Made by a program: the position numbers and the translations under genes | Origin: an uncultured Oscillibacter sp. | GTDB lineage: Bacteria; Bacillota; Clostridia; Oscillospirales; Oscillospiraceae | Assembly (NCBI GenBank): GCA_910584075.1 | Contig: CAJTZI010000005.1 | Span: 1 to 64,000, forward strand | Direction: 5' to 3' | Length of the DNA stretch: 64,000 bases | The notes under the pieces: generated by a model | Database searches by the model: none | The model's input: the letters and a program-made list of their open reading frames with translations, nothing else | What the model was told of the DNA's origin: nothing | Shown: positions 54,066 through 63,469 of the stretch, piece after piece | Layout of the letters: every line of letters starts with the position of its first letter | How positions within the stretch are numbered: the stretch's first letter is position 1

Positions 54066-54164
54066 ATGTCTCAGAACAACCAGAACCAGGAACAGAACCG
54101 TCAGAACCAGCAGAATCAGCAGAACCAGGAGCAAAAGCGCAACCAGAAGGAAAATCGGAAGTAA
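54066..54164 (+). CDS. Tiny Gln/Asn-rich protein, 32 residues
   Basis: The frame MSQNNQNQEQNRQNQQNQQN..., ending in KENRK, is two thirds Gln and Asn with interspersed Arg, Lys and Glu. A near-perfect AAAGGAGGTG box stands 7 bases before the ATG and a strong terminator begins 15 bases after the stop, so it looks like a real gene and not chance. Similar N/Q-rich miniproteins occur in Clostridia; some small spore proteins (gamma-SASP) share the composition, but I cannot assign it. No membrane segment or Cys. Confidence 0.75.
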   Translation: MSQNNQNQEQNRQNQQNQQNQEQKRNQKENRK

Positions 54165-54178
54165 CGCTTTCTCTCTTC

Positions 54179-54217
54179 AAGAAAGGCGCGGCGGAAAGAT
54201 TCCGCCGCGCCTTTCTT
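54179..54217. terminator. Terminator after the Q/N-rich gene
   Basis: A perfect 18-bp stem (54179-54196 and 54200-54217) with an AGA loop; its right arm reaches into the stop codon of the converging GNAT gene. Confidence 0.93.
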
Positions 54218-54698
54218 ACGGCCTGCGGGGCGTCCGGCGCTTCTCCATCCACACAGAACCGTGCTCGTCCGCCTCTCCGCTGCCGCGCATATAGGCGTAT
54301 CCCAGTTTTTTGTAAAATCCGTGGGCTGTAACGGAAGAACTGAGCTCCACCCGCTCCGCCCGGAGGAAGATCTCATCCGCCTCCAGGGTCTCCAGGAGCT
54401 TCCGCCCCACACCTCTCCCCTGGCAGTCCGGCAGAACAAAGAGGGTCATGATACAGCTCTCCGTCTCGCTGCCGTGACAGCCGGAGATCGCGCCGCAGCC
54501 AACCACGGCCCCCTTCTCCTGCGCCACGTACATATGGGACTCCCCCGCCCGCCGCAGCACGCCGGCCGGGGAATAGAACTCCACCAGCTCCTCGATCTCC
54601 TCCGCCGAATAGTCCGGGCCATTGGTCACCCGCAGCGATGCGGCAATCATCCCGGATGTCCCCTCCGCGTCCTCCGGGAGAAATCTTCTGATCAGCAT
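54216..54698 (-). CDS. GNAT-family N-acetyltransferase
   Basis: A 160-residue acetyl-CoA-dependent transferase. The LIRRFLPEDAEGTSGMI start, the central strand CIMTLFVLPDCQGRGVGRKLL with the CoA-binding QGRGVG loop, and AHGFYKKLGYAYM near the C-terminus are typical. ATG 54698 follows GAGGAGAGGG; the longer frame is not needed. The acceptor is unknown and the neighbours give no hint. Confidence 0.9.
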   Translation of the reverse strand: MLIRRFLPEDAEGTSGMIAASLRVTNGPDYSAEEIEELVEFYSPAGVLRRAGESHMYVAQEKGAVVGCGAISGCHGSETESCIMTLFVLPDCQGRGVGRKLLETLEADEIFLRAERVELSSSVTAHGFYKKLGYAYMRGSGEADEHGSVWMEKRRTPRRP

Positions 54699-54787
54699 AT
54701 CCCTCTCCTCTCCTGTCTTGCAGCCGCCGGACGGCCTGTTCTCTTTTTGCAACTTTATCACATGTCTGCTCCCATTGCAAGGACAGC

Positions 54788-54816
54788 TTGCCTTTTCCGC
54801 CGGACTGTGCTATCAT
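54788..54816 (+). promoter_or_regulatory. Possible promoter of the EamA gene
   Basis: TTGCCT, 17 bases, TATCAT, about 40 bases before the ATG. The opposite strand has TTGCAA-N17-TAAAGT (54780-54752 region) for the GNAT gene. Confidence 0.5.
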
Positions 54817-54855
54817 GGGCACCGTGTCGAATTTCCCGGGAAAGGACCGTCCGCC

Positions 54856-55749
54856 ATGAAGCGTCACGAAAAACTCACCGGCTGTTTTTTTGCCATATTC
54901 ACCGTCATCATATGGGGCTCCACATTCATCTCCAGCAAAAAGCTGCTGGTCTTCTACACACCTGCCCAGATCATGCTGACCCGATTTCTGCTGGCCTACT
55001 TCTCTTTGTGGCTCCTGCGTCCCCGGCGGCTGTCCCTCACGGGCAGACAGGAGCTTGTTTTTCTCCTGCTGGGCCTGACGGGCTGCTCCATCTACTTCTA
55101 CACGGAAAACACCGCCCTGACCTATACCCTGACCGCCAATGTCAGCATCATCGTGGCTGCCGCGCCGGTCTTCACCGCCGTCATCGCCCACTTCACCGGG
55201 GAGGAGCGCTTCCGCAGGAATACGCTGTGGGGCTTTCTCATCGCCTTCACCGGCGTGGTGCTGGTGGTCTGCAACGGCACCTTTGTGCTGAAACTGAATC
55301 CCCGGGGCGACCTGCTGGCTCTATGCGCCGCCGGCAGCTGGGCGGTATACTCCGTGCTGCTACGCAGGACCAGCCATGGCATGGACGCGGTCCTGGTGAC
55401 CCGGCGGACATTGTTCTGGGGCGCGCTCACCGCAGTCCCACTGGTACTGCTGGATGGCGTCCCCTACCCTGCCGCGCCGCTGCTGACGCCATCGGTTCTA
55501 GGCAATTTCCTCTTTTTGGGTCTTCTGGGCAGCGGCATCTGCTCCGTATTCTGGAATCGGGCTTTTCACCTGCTGGGCGTGGTGTTTACCAACAACTTTA
55601 TCTACCTGACCCCATTTATCACCATTGTCACGGCATGGGTCTTTCTCAAAGAGCCTATCTCCCCTCTGGCCCTGCTGGGGGCGGGGCTGATCACTGCCGG
55701 AGTGGTCGCCGCCCAGATGGGGCCCAAGGAGAAAACAGCATCTGTCTGA
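54856..55749 (+). CDS. EamA/DMT-superfamily transporter
   Basis: A 297-residue membrane protein with ten hydrophobic helices in two EamA repeats (about 6-135 and 150-290): FFAIFTVIIWGSTFISSK at the start and LGVVFTNNFIYLTPFITIVTAWVFLKEP in the second repeat. Such proteins export amino acids or metabolites. I chose ATG 54856 (GGGAAAGGAC upstream); a longer frame begins inside the divergent gene. The substrate is unknown. Confidence 0.92.
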   Translation: MKRHEKLTGCFFAIFTVIIWGSTFISSKKLLVFYTPAQIMLTRFLLAYFSLWLLRPRRLSLTGRQELVFLLLGLTGCSIYFYTENTALTYTLTANVSIIVAAAPVFTAVIAHFTGEERFRRNTLWGFLIAFTGVVLVVCNGTFVLKLNPRGDLLALCAAGSWAVYSVLLRRTSHGMDAVLVTRRTLFWGALTAVPLVLLDGVPYPAAPLLTPSVLGNFLFLGLLGSGICSVFWNRAFHLLGVVFTNNFIYLTPFITIVTAWVFLKEPISPLALLGAGLITAGVVAAQMGPKEKTASV

Positions 55750-55754
55750 ATAAC

Positions 55755-55783
55755 GAGGCGGCGGGCCGATGGCCCGCCGCCTC
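55755..55783. repeat. 29-bp hairpin element, copy A
   Basis: GAGGCGGCGGGCC-GAT-GGCCCGCCGCCTC, a 13-bp perfect stem 6 bases after the EamA stop. An identical copy lies at 55947-55975. It may end EamA transcription although no T-run follows at once. Confidence 0.9.
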
Positions 55784-55814
55784 AGCATATGGAAAAATAT
55801 TTTTCCATATGCTG
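55783..55814. repeat. 32-nt perfect palindrome
   Basis: A full palindrome without a loop: the half-site CAGCATATGGAAAAAT is followed by its exact complement. It directly abuts copy A of the hairpin element. It might be a protein-binding site or a second terminator; function unknown. Confidence 0.9.
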
Positions 55815-55869
55815 CTGTAAATTTTCAAAACTCCAAAAAGTTCTGAAAATTTGATCATTTCAATAGCGC

Positions 55870-55890
55870 AGGAAACCCCTCTTGGGTTTC
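55870..55890. repeat. GGAAACCC hairpin
   Basis: GGAAACCC-CTCTT-GGGTTTCC stem in the hairpin-rich gap between the EamA and lysozyme genes. Confidence 0.75.
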
Positions 55891-55946
55891 CCGCACACAC
55901 CTCTTTCCTTTCCGTTGAAGAGGCCTCCAGCGTTTTTGGGCAGCAC

Positions 55947-55975
55947 GAGGCGGCGGGCCGATGGCCCGCCGCCTC
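55947..55975. repeat. 29-bp hairpin element, copy B
   Basis: Exact copy of the element at 55755-55783, same orientation, 6 bases before the end of the SLH-lysozyme gene on the other strand. It thus stands directly after the stop codon of each of the two converging genes. Confidence 0.9.
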
Positions 55976-55981
55976 GCCACA

Positions 55982-57649
55982 TTACCAGGGAATAAACTGG
56001 ATGTTGGCGTCCACCCGGCCCCCGATTCCGTCAATGGAACAGCTGCTGGTGAACTGCCAGTAGTCCATCTGATAGCGGATGGTGGGGTACAGCTTCTCCG
56101 AGGTGTCGCTCTTGTACTCTGGGTACCAGCTGAGATACGGAGCAATCGCTCCCTGGTCATACTTGATGTAGCTGACATAAGTTCCAGCGTAGATCATCGG
56201 CGTATATCCCGCCTCCGCAATCCGCTTGCAGAAGGCGACGGCACAGGCAGTGGCCATCTCCGGCGTGGTGCCGTAGACCCGGTAGGTGGAGTTGTGCATC
56301 TCCCAGTCATAGGCCACTGGGCCGTTGATCTGGTGGTCCCTCAGCAACTCAATGACGAAATCCGCCTCCTCAATGGCCTCCTCCACGGTAATTGCCTGGG
56401 CGAAGAAGTAGACGCCTGTCTCGATGCCCGCTGCCATGGCCCCGTCGATGTTCCGGGCGTAGTAGGCGTCGGCGTTGATTCCTCCGGTGGAGTATCCCCG
56501 CAGGCCGATCCGCACCATGGCGAACTCCACGCCGTCGGCGGCCACGGCCTCCCAGTCGATGGTCTCATTCTCGCTGGCCCGGTTCTGGTAGGCGGATACA
56601 TCGATGCCGAAGCGGGTGCGGAAACGGTCCCCTGTGTAGATCAGGCGGTCACCGGTGTCGTTCCACATGAAGTCCCCCTCGTAGAGCTGGATGGGCTCCG
56701 CGTCGGCGTAGACGGGGATCTGCCGCTTGTCATACTCAAAGGTCTCCCCGGTGGTGATGCCCGGGGTGTAGACCTCGCTGGGCTGGATACCGGGCCCCGC
56801 CGGCGTCTCTGGCGTCTGGGTCTCCCCCGGCGGTATGAAGTCCGGAGGCACCATCTGGAGTACAGTGGGCTCCACGCCGCTGAAATTCCGGACCGCTCCC
56901 AAAACAGTCACGTTGTTCAGCGTCACCGGCCCGGAGACGCCGGGAGCCAGGATCAGATCACCGGCGATGGTCATATCCGTCAGGGACGCGCCGCCCTCGG
57001 CGTTGATCATCAGCGTACCGCTGACGTCGCTGGAATAGTTCACGGTCTCCTGCACCAGCACCTGAATCATGTTGTTCAGGATATTGACGATCTCCGCCCG
57101 GGTGATGGGGGCCAGCGGACGGAAGCTGCCGTCCTGGCTGTCAGTGATGTACCCCCGGGCCGTCATCTCCGCCACGGGGCCCCAGGCATACTCTGCAAAC
57201 TGCTCCGCGTCCAGATACGGCAGGTCCGCCGCCGCGGCGTCGATGCCGAAGGCCCGGGCGATCATGGTCACCGCCTGCTGGCGGGTGATGGTATCCGAGG
57301 GCAGCGCCTGTCCGTTGTTCCCAAGATAGATCCCGGCGGCATTGAGCTTGAGGACTGCCGACTCCCAGTAGGTTCCCGCCGTGTCGGAGAAGGTCTCCGC
57401 CGGGGCCTGGGCCTGGAACTTCAAAAAACGATCCAGAATTCCTGCAAAGGCCCCCCGGGTGATGGAGTTGTCCGGGCGGAAGGTCCCGTCCTCATATCCC
57501 TGGATAATCTGATAATCCTCGCTCCACTTGGCGATGGCATCCGCGGCCCAGTGAGCCTCGGTATCCACAAAGGCGGCGGAGACCGGAGTCATGGCCAGCG
57601 CCCCCGCCAGCGCCGCGGCCAGGAGGCGTTTTGGCAGTCGAATGTGCAT
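55982..57649 (-). CDS. S-layer-homology domain protein with GH25 lysozyme domain
   Basis: A 555-residue exported cell-wall hydrolase. It has a signal peptide (LLAAALAGALAMTPVSAA), three SLH domains (about 26-68, 86-128, 143-190) that bind secondary wall polymers, a short beta-helix-like stretch (205-255), a Pro-rich linker (265-300) and a GH25 domain from about 345 with the catalytic residues Asp350 (GIDVSAYQ), Asp448 and Glu450 (AYDWEMH). It should cut peptidoglycan at the muramic acid bond, anchored at the surface. ATG follows AGGGAGG. A promoter followed by a terminator lies in its leader, so it may be controlled by attenuation. Confidence 0.94.
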   Translation of the reverse strand: MHIRLPKRLLAAALAGALAMTPVSAAFVDTEAHWAADAIAKWSEDYQIIQGYEDGTFRPDNSITRGAFAGILDRFLKFQAQAPAETFSDTAGTYWESAVLKLNAAGIYLGNNGQALPSDTITRQQAVTMIARAFGIDAAAADLPYLDAEQFAEYAWGPVAEMTARGYITDSQDGSFRPLAPITRAEIVNILNNMIQVLVQETVNYSSDVSGTLMINAEGGASLTDMTIAGDLILAPGVSGPVTLNNVTVLGAVRNFSGVEPTVLQMVPPDFIPPGETQTPETPAGPGIQPSEVYTPGITTGETFEYDKRQIPVYADAEPIQLYEGDFMWNDTGDRLIYTGDRFRTRFGIDVSAYQNRASENETIDWEAVAADGVEFAMVRIGLRGYSTGGINADAYYARNIDGAMAAGIETGVYFFAQAITVEEAIEEADFVIELLRDHQINGPVAYDWEMHNSTYRVYGTTPEMATACAVAFCKRIAEAGYTPMIYAGTYVSYIKYDQGAIAPYLSWYPEYKSDTSEKLYPTIRYQMDYWQFTSSCSIDGIGGRVDANIQFIPW

Positions 57650-57690
57650 GTCGGCAGTTCCTCCCTGTCGAAATATGTCGGCACGAAATG

Positions 57691-57723
57691 AAAAAAACGC
57701 CGCGGCTCCGGAAAGAGCCGCGG
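57691..57723 (-). terminator. Terminator in the leader of the SLH-lysozyme gene
   Basis: CCGCGGCTC-TTTCCG-GAGCCGCGG hairpin with seven T after it on the minus strand. It lies about 30 bases after the predicted transcript start and 42 bases before the ATG, between promoter and gene, so it can act as an attenuator. Confidence 0.85.
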
Positions 57724-57753
57724 TGTTATGTCACCTTTAGGCGCCGTTTCCTC

Positions 57754-57782
57754 ATTATACCGGAAAAATGACGCATGGTCAA
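57754..57782 (-). promoter_or_regulatory. Promoter of the SLH-lysozyme gene
   Basis: Minus-strand TTGACC (57782-57777), 17 bases, TATAAT (57759-57754). It lies upstream of the terminator, and between that terminator and the ATG there is no room for another promoter. Confidence 0.85.
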
Positions 57783-57895
57783 TATCTCTTTCCGGCTTAA
57801 TCCTTCCAAACTTTCCGTTTTCAGGCAATCAACTCCACGTGTTCCGACTGCCGCCGTTTGCACCAGCAAATAAAAGTCCGTCAATCAAAAGGCCG

Positions 57896-58663
57896 TCAAA
57901 AACTGGTGAACAGAGCGTCCAGATAGGCGAACCGCCGGGGACCGTCGGTACCGGCCGCCGCATCGTGAATCACGTTGAAGACGATCACCGGCTCCGCGTC
58001 CCGCAGAATTGATTCCGCACAGGCCAAAAAAGCAGCAATCTCCGTCTCGTCCGCGTCTCCCTCTCTCTTGGGGCCCTCCCCCGCCGGGAAGAAAATCCGC
58101 TCCCGGGCGCGGTCCAAAACCGCGCCGTCCTGCCCCAGGGAGAACTGAGCCAGCTGGAAGTCTCCCCGGCCTGAGGCGGTATAGGGCGCGTACCACACGA
58201 GATAGTCCGCTTCCGCCTCCTTTTTCAGGTACAGTTCTCCCCACTGACTGTGCTCCGCGCCGCAGACGAACTCATAGATGGGCAGGACCTCTCCGTCTCG
58301 CCCCGCCCGCAGCACCGTCACCTGGGCCCGAGTAAAACTGCCGGCATCCAGCGTACCGCCGTGAAGCGGCGCGGGCTCTCCGGTCCGGCTGTTTTCCACC
58401 GTCAGGACCAGAAGCTCCTCCACGCCGTCGTGGGTCAGATCCGTGTAGACGGCGGAGCAGCTGGCCTCACTGTAACAGTCCATAAAGTATGTACGCAGGA
58501 GCTGGCGGGCCTCGTCCGCGTCCAGAACCGGCTCCGCCGCGGGCTTTGGCAGGCGGTCCTCCGCCATGCCCCAAAGCTGTCCCTCTTCCCATCGGGCCAG
58601 ACCGAGGGCCAGCGCCGCGGCCAGAAGCATCCCGATCACACTCAGCGCGTGCCGTCTCTCCAT
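57896..58663 (-). CDS. Exported protein of unknown function
   Basis: A 255-residue protein with one N-terminal hydrophobic segment (LSVIGMLLAAALALGLARW), either an uncleaved anchor or a signal peptide, and a soluble outer domain. VYTDLTHDGVEELLVLTV resembles the Ca-binding-like DLxxDGxxEL pattern of exported clostridial proteins with repeat-type beta folds. No catalytic motif is visible, and I cannot name a family. It stands alone between the FtsW-like gene and the SLH-lysozyme gene. A start upstream of ATG 58663 is not supported. Confidence 0.75.
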   Translation of the reverse strand: MERRHALSVIGMLLAAALALGLARWEEGQLWGMAEDRLPKPAAEPVLDADEARQLLRTYFMDCYSEASCSAVYTDLTHDGVEELLVLTVENSRTGEPAPLHGGTLDAGSFTRAQVTVLRAGRDGEVLPIYEFVCGAEHSQWGELYLKKEAEADYLVWYAPYTASGRGDFQLAQFSLGQDGAVLDRARERIFFPAGEGPKREGDADETEIAAFLACAESILRDAEPVIVFNVIHDAAAGTDGPRRFAYLDALFTSF

Positions 58664-58760
58664 TCCATCATCCTCTGCCTATTATCTCTCTGTATTAAAG
58701 ACGTTTGAAACGGCCAATTTGTTTCACCAATTTTCCAAGTTTGGAAAAACTCACAAAATT

Positions 58761-60143
58761 TTAGCTTTCCCTTGTGGAAATAATTGATATTTTCACCCGC
58801 CACGGGAATTTGAAACGGCTCCTCTCCCGGGCCGGCTCATCCCGAAGGACGCTGCCGCCCCGGAACACGGACAGGACCAGACCGATCAGGACCATGTCGA
58901 TTACCGTGTGGAGATTTCCCGAAACCAGCGGCAGATGAGACAGAAAAAACAGAAAGCCCAGATTCAGCGCGGCGCTGAACAGCGTCTCCAGTCCCAGGCT
59001 CAGCACCACCGCCAGCGCCGCCAGACGGCCCATCTGCTGCCTCTGCCGCAGGCAGCGGACCAGGAGCCAGACCAGCAGGGCCGTGATGGCCGCCATCAAG
59101 AGGAGATACGCCAGCCAGCCGAATTCCACCAGCAGTTTCACCGGTATGAACTCCTGGTCTATGTGAAACTCCGTATATCCCTTCTCTCCGCCAAGCAGAC
59201 CGCCATACACTCTGCCGCCAAAGCCAATACCGATCCCAAAAGAGCCACTCCTCTCCCGGACCAGCGGGACATCCTCCAGGTACATCTTCAAAATCCAGCC
59301 CGCATATCCGCCATCCAGGGGTTCCAGCTCCGGATGAAGCGCGAGCCGCAGTCTCATGAGAAAGCTCTCGCCGTATCCCATTCCAAAGAAGAGAGCCGGC
59401 ATCCCTGCGGCCAGAACCAGCGCGGTTCCGGCAAATTTCCACCGGCCGGGGCCAAACCAGCCCATCCCAATGGCGCACAGCAGCAGGATCAGGCCGCAAA
59501 CCAGCAGAATAAACAGCCCAAAGGCGAAGGGAGCCAGCACTGCAAACAGCGTCAGAGGAATCCCTCCGGCAACGGCCCGAGCGAAGTTCCGCCAGCCGAT
59601 TCCCCGGCAGCTGTACAGCCAGAGGGCATATACCACCGGATAGAGCAGAACAACGTATCGCGTGTAATAGGCCGCATTGTTCACATAGGGAAGAAAGCAT
59701 AGAGAGACGATCCCCGCTGCCAGCGCCCCGGCATAGATGACCCTGGGACAGCGGGCCAGAGAGGAGACATCCAGAAAATACATCCCCAGCAGCGCCGCTG
59801 TTCCCAGCACCAGCGCCAAAACTGTCACAGCAAAGCTGGAACAGGCAAACCCCACCCGGAAAAACGCTCCCACACAGGCCAGGGCGATGGTCAGTCCCAG
59901 CAGTCCCCACTGAGGCCGGGGACGGTGAAGCCGGTCCAGCTCCGTGCCCACGGATACCGGGTCCCCCATCTCCTCTACCGCCAGCCGCTCGGCGTTCTCC
60001 AGGCCCTCCGCTGCGAAAGCGTCCCGCTGGTCCTCCAGATGGCGGCGCAGCTCCAAGGATACCACGGGCCGGGCCCGTCTCCAGCGGATCTGCTCCTCCA
60101 CAGCCTCAATATACCCTTGAATGGTCTCATGCAAGGCAGGCAC
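58761..60143 (-). CDS. HAAS-domain fusion to FtsW/RodA/SpoVE-like membrane protein
   Basis: A 460-residue protein. Residues 1-70 (YIEAVEEQIRWRRARPVVSLELRRHLEDQ...AVEEMGDPVSVGTELDRLH) are a HAAS/permease-prefix domain, as found in PadR-controlled permeases. From about 78 on there are some ten membrane helices. The outer loop GSFGIGIGFGGRVYGGLLGGEKGYTEFHIDQEFI and the following EFGWLAYLLLM match the conserved region of FtsW/RodA/SpoVE glycosyltransferases. It may polymerise peptidoglycan or flip lipids under stress. The start GTG 60143 overlaps the PadR gene by 17 bases; TTG 60134 is an alternative. Confidence 0.85.
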   Translation of the reverse strand: MPALHETIQGYIEAVEEQIRWRRARPVVSLELRRHLEDQRDAFAAEGLENAERLAVEEMGDPVSVGTELDRLHRPRPQWGLLGLTIALACVGAFFRVGFACSSFAVTVLALVLGTAALLGMYFLDVSSLARCPRVIYAGALAAGIVSLCFLPYVNNAAYYTRYVVLLYPVVYALWLYSCRGIGWRNFARAVAGGIPLTLFAVLAPFAFGLFILLVCGLILLLCAIGMGWFGPGRWKFAGTALVLAAGMPALFFGMGYGESFLMRLRLALHPELEPLDGGYAGWILKMYLEDVPLVRERSGSFGIGIGFGGRVYGGLLGGEKGYTEFHIDQEFIPVKLLVEFGWLAYLLLMAAITALLVWLLVRCLRQRQQMGRLAALAVVLSLGLETLFSAALNLGFLFFLSHLPLVSGNLHTVIDMVLIGLVLSVFRGGSVLRDEPARERSRFKFPWRVKISIISTRES

Positions 60144-60468
60144 CCCCTCTCAGCACCCGCCCCACAGCCTGGGCGTAAGCGTTCCACGCCGTCTCTTTCT
60201 CCCGCAGGGCCCCACGGCCCTGCTTCGTCAGGCGGTAGTACCGCCGGGGCTTCCCGGCGGCGGCCTCCCCCTGGTAGGCGGTCACCAGCCCCTTCTCCTC
60301 CAGGCCGTGGAGCAGGGGGTACAGCGTCCCGGCCTTCAAGTGAAAGGTGTCGTCGGAGCGGCGGCGCAGCTCATCGATCATCTGGTAGCCGTATTTGTCC
60401 CCGTCCTCCAGCAGCTTCAGCACCAGCATACCCATGCTGCCGCTGACCAGGCTCTTGTCCAGTTCCAT
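60127..60468 (-). CDS. PadR-family regulator
   Basis: A 113-residue winged-helix regulator: MLVLKLLEDGDKYGYQMIDELRRRSDDTFHLKAGTLYPLLHGLEEKGLVTAY is typical of PadR. ATG 60468 follows AAGGAGGAG; the longer frame covers the promoter. The HAAS-FtsW gene overlaps its 3-prime end, so the pair should be one unit with PadR as repressor and the HAAS domain as a possible partner. A clear inverted repeat lies over its promoter. Confidence 0.93.
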   Translation of the reverse strand: MELDKSLVSGSMGMLVLKLLEDGDKYGYQMIDELRRRSDDTFHLKAGTLYPLLHGLEEKGLVTAYQGEAAAGKPRRYYRLTKQGRGALREKETAWNAYAQAVGRVLRGGACLA

Positions 60469-60482
60469 CTCGTCTCCTCCTT

Positions 60483-60527
60483 TATATCGATTGTCTATAT
60501 AATATATTGGTAGTCGATATATGTCAA
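60483..60527 (-). promoter_or_regulatory. Promoter and operator of padR operon
   Basis: Minus-strand TTGACA (60527-60522), 17 bases, TATTAT (60504-60499). TATATCGA (60483-60490) and TCGATATA (60514-60521) form a perfect inverted repeat that frames the -10, a likely PadR site. Confidence 0.8.
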
Positions 60528-60530
60528 GAA

Positions 60531-60565
60531 AAAGATGGACGGAATTTTCAATTCCGTCCATCTCT
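60531..60565. terminator. Terminator after the MerR gene
   Basis: AGATGGACGGAAT / ATTCCGTCCATCT stem with T-run on the minus strand, directly before the -35 of padR. Confidence 0.9.
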
Positions 60566-60592
60566 TTCCACATGGCGGGTCAGCTGCCGGCC

Positions 60593-61408
60593 TCACTTCT
60601 TCCGCACAGGATAGCAGACCTCCGTCAAAAACTCGTCAGGATTCCGGGTGTCGTGGGGGCTGATGTGGTAGATCCAAAAGGCGGCGCCGTCAAAGGCCCA
60701 GTTGTTTTCCCTCACCCAAGCGGCCACGGCCTCAGTGGCCTCGGTCATCCGCTCGTAACTGCCCCGCAGGGTAGCGGAGGCCACCTGCACCGCGGGAACT
60801 GTCTTGAACCTCACGTGCTCCGTGTCGGGGTACGTCCCTCTCACGGTCTTCTGAACCTCCACATCCACGTCGCTCTCCTTGTACTCGCCGTCGTAAAACA
60901 CAGCGGTGCAGAGCACCGGGTCCCCGTCCTGGATGTTCATCCGGGCGGTCTCCTGGCAGAAGAGACCCCACAGGTCCCCCTCCCGGTCATAGCTGGGGAT
61001 AATCTGCCGGACGCTGGCCACGGTCCGCTCCGGTATCGTCTTGATGGTCACATCGTATTTCATCGTCTCGTCCTTTCTCAGCCGTTCCAGGGCTGTGTCC
61101 AGGAGCCGCAGACGCCCCTCCGCCTCCTCCAGCGCGGCAAGGGCCTCCGCCCGTTTCAGCCGCAGGCACCGCTCCAGCGATGCCGGATCGCCGTAGCAGT
61201 CCAGCACCTCGGTGATGGTGTTTTGTGTAAAGCCCATATCCCTTAATGCTGTGATTCGATTTGCTGTTGGAAGCTGGTACTCGCTGTAATAGCGGTAACC
61301 GGTGAAGGGATCGGTGGCCTCCGGGGTCAGGAGGCCGCTCTCGTCGTACTGGCGCAGCAGGCGGATGCTGATCCTGGACAGTTTTGAAAATTCGCCGATT
61401 TTCAGCAT
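60593..61408 (-). CDS. MerR-family regulator with GyrI-like effector domain
   Basis: A 271-residue one-component regulator. Residues 1-70 (KIGEFSKLSRISIRLLRQYDESGLLTP...TGYRYYSEYQL) are a MerR DNA-binding domain, 75-108 a coiled coil for dimerisation, and 113-270 a GyrI-like ligand domain, as in BmrR, which senses lipophilic drugs. Its own promoter has a 19-base spacer with a dyad, the arrangement used by MerR activators. No drug transporter is adjacent, so the only sure target is itself. Confidence 0.93.
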   Translation of the reverse strand: MLKIGEFSKLSRISIRLLRQYDESGLLTPEATDPFTGYRYYSEYQLPTANRITALRDMGFTQNTITEVLDCYGDPASLERCLRLKRAEALAALEEAEGRLRLLDTALERLRKDETMKYDVTIKTIPERTVASVRQIIPSYDREGDLWGLFCQETARMNIQDGDPVLCTAVFYDGEYKESDVDVEVQKTVRGTYPDTEHVRFKTVPAVQVASATLRGSYERMTEATEAVAAWVRENNWAFDGAAFWIYHISPHDTRNPDEFLTEVCYPVRKK

Positions 61409-61449
61409 GGCGTATCCTCCACATCGATGTGAATCTTGAGCTCAGGAAC

Positions 61450-61480
61450 AGCATACGCCCTCCCCCGGGGGGAGAGTCAA
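61450..61480 (-). promoter_or_regulatory. MerR-type promoter (19-base spacer with dyad)
   Basis: Minus-strand TTGACT (61480-61475), a 19-base spacer and TATGCT (61455-61450). Inside the spacer CTCCCCC-G-GGGGGAG (61460-61474) is a perfect dyad. Confidence 0.75.
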
Positions 61481-61515
61481 GATGTATTTTAAAAAATTTT
61501 ACGGCAGAACAAACT

Positions 61516-61541
61516 CCGCCCGCGCCAAAAGGCGCGGGCGG
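61516..61541 (-). terminator. Terminator of glmS
   Basis: CCGCCCGCGCC-AAAA-GGCGCGGGCGG hairpin 7 bases after the glmS stop; the T-rich stretch follows only after about 13 bases. Confidence 0.8.
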
Positions 61542-61547
61542 TCGGGA

Positions 61548-63389
<1,842 letters not shown>

Positions 63390-63469
63390 GATCAATCATC
63401 CTCCTGATTGTTGGTCAAAAGGACAAACGCGCAGGATTTGTCGCTCTCTCCGCGGCCGCGGCCTCTTTG

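Noticed and set aside
58729..58747. TTTTCCAA-N2-TTGGAAAA palindrome after the FtsW-like gene as a terminator
   Set aside because: AT-rich and weak stem without a proper T-run; no strong case for function.
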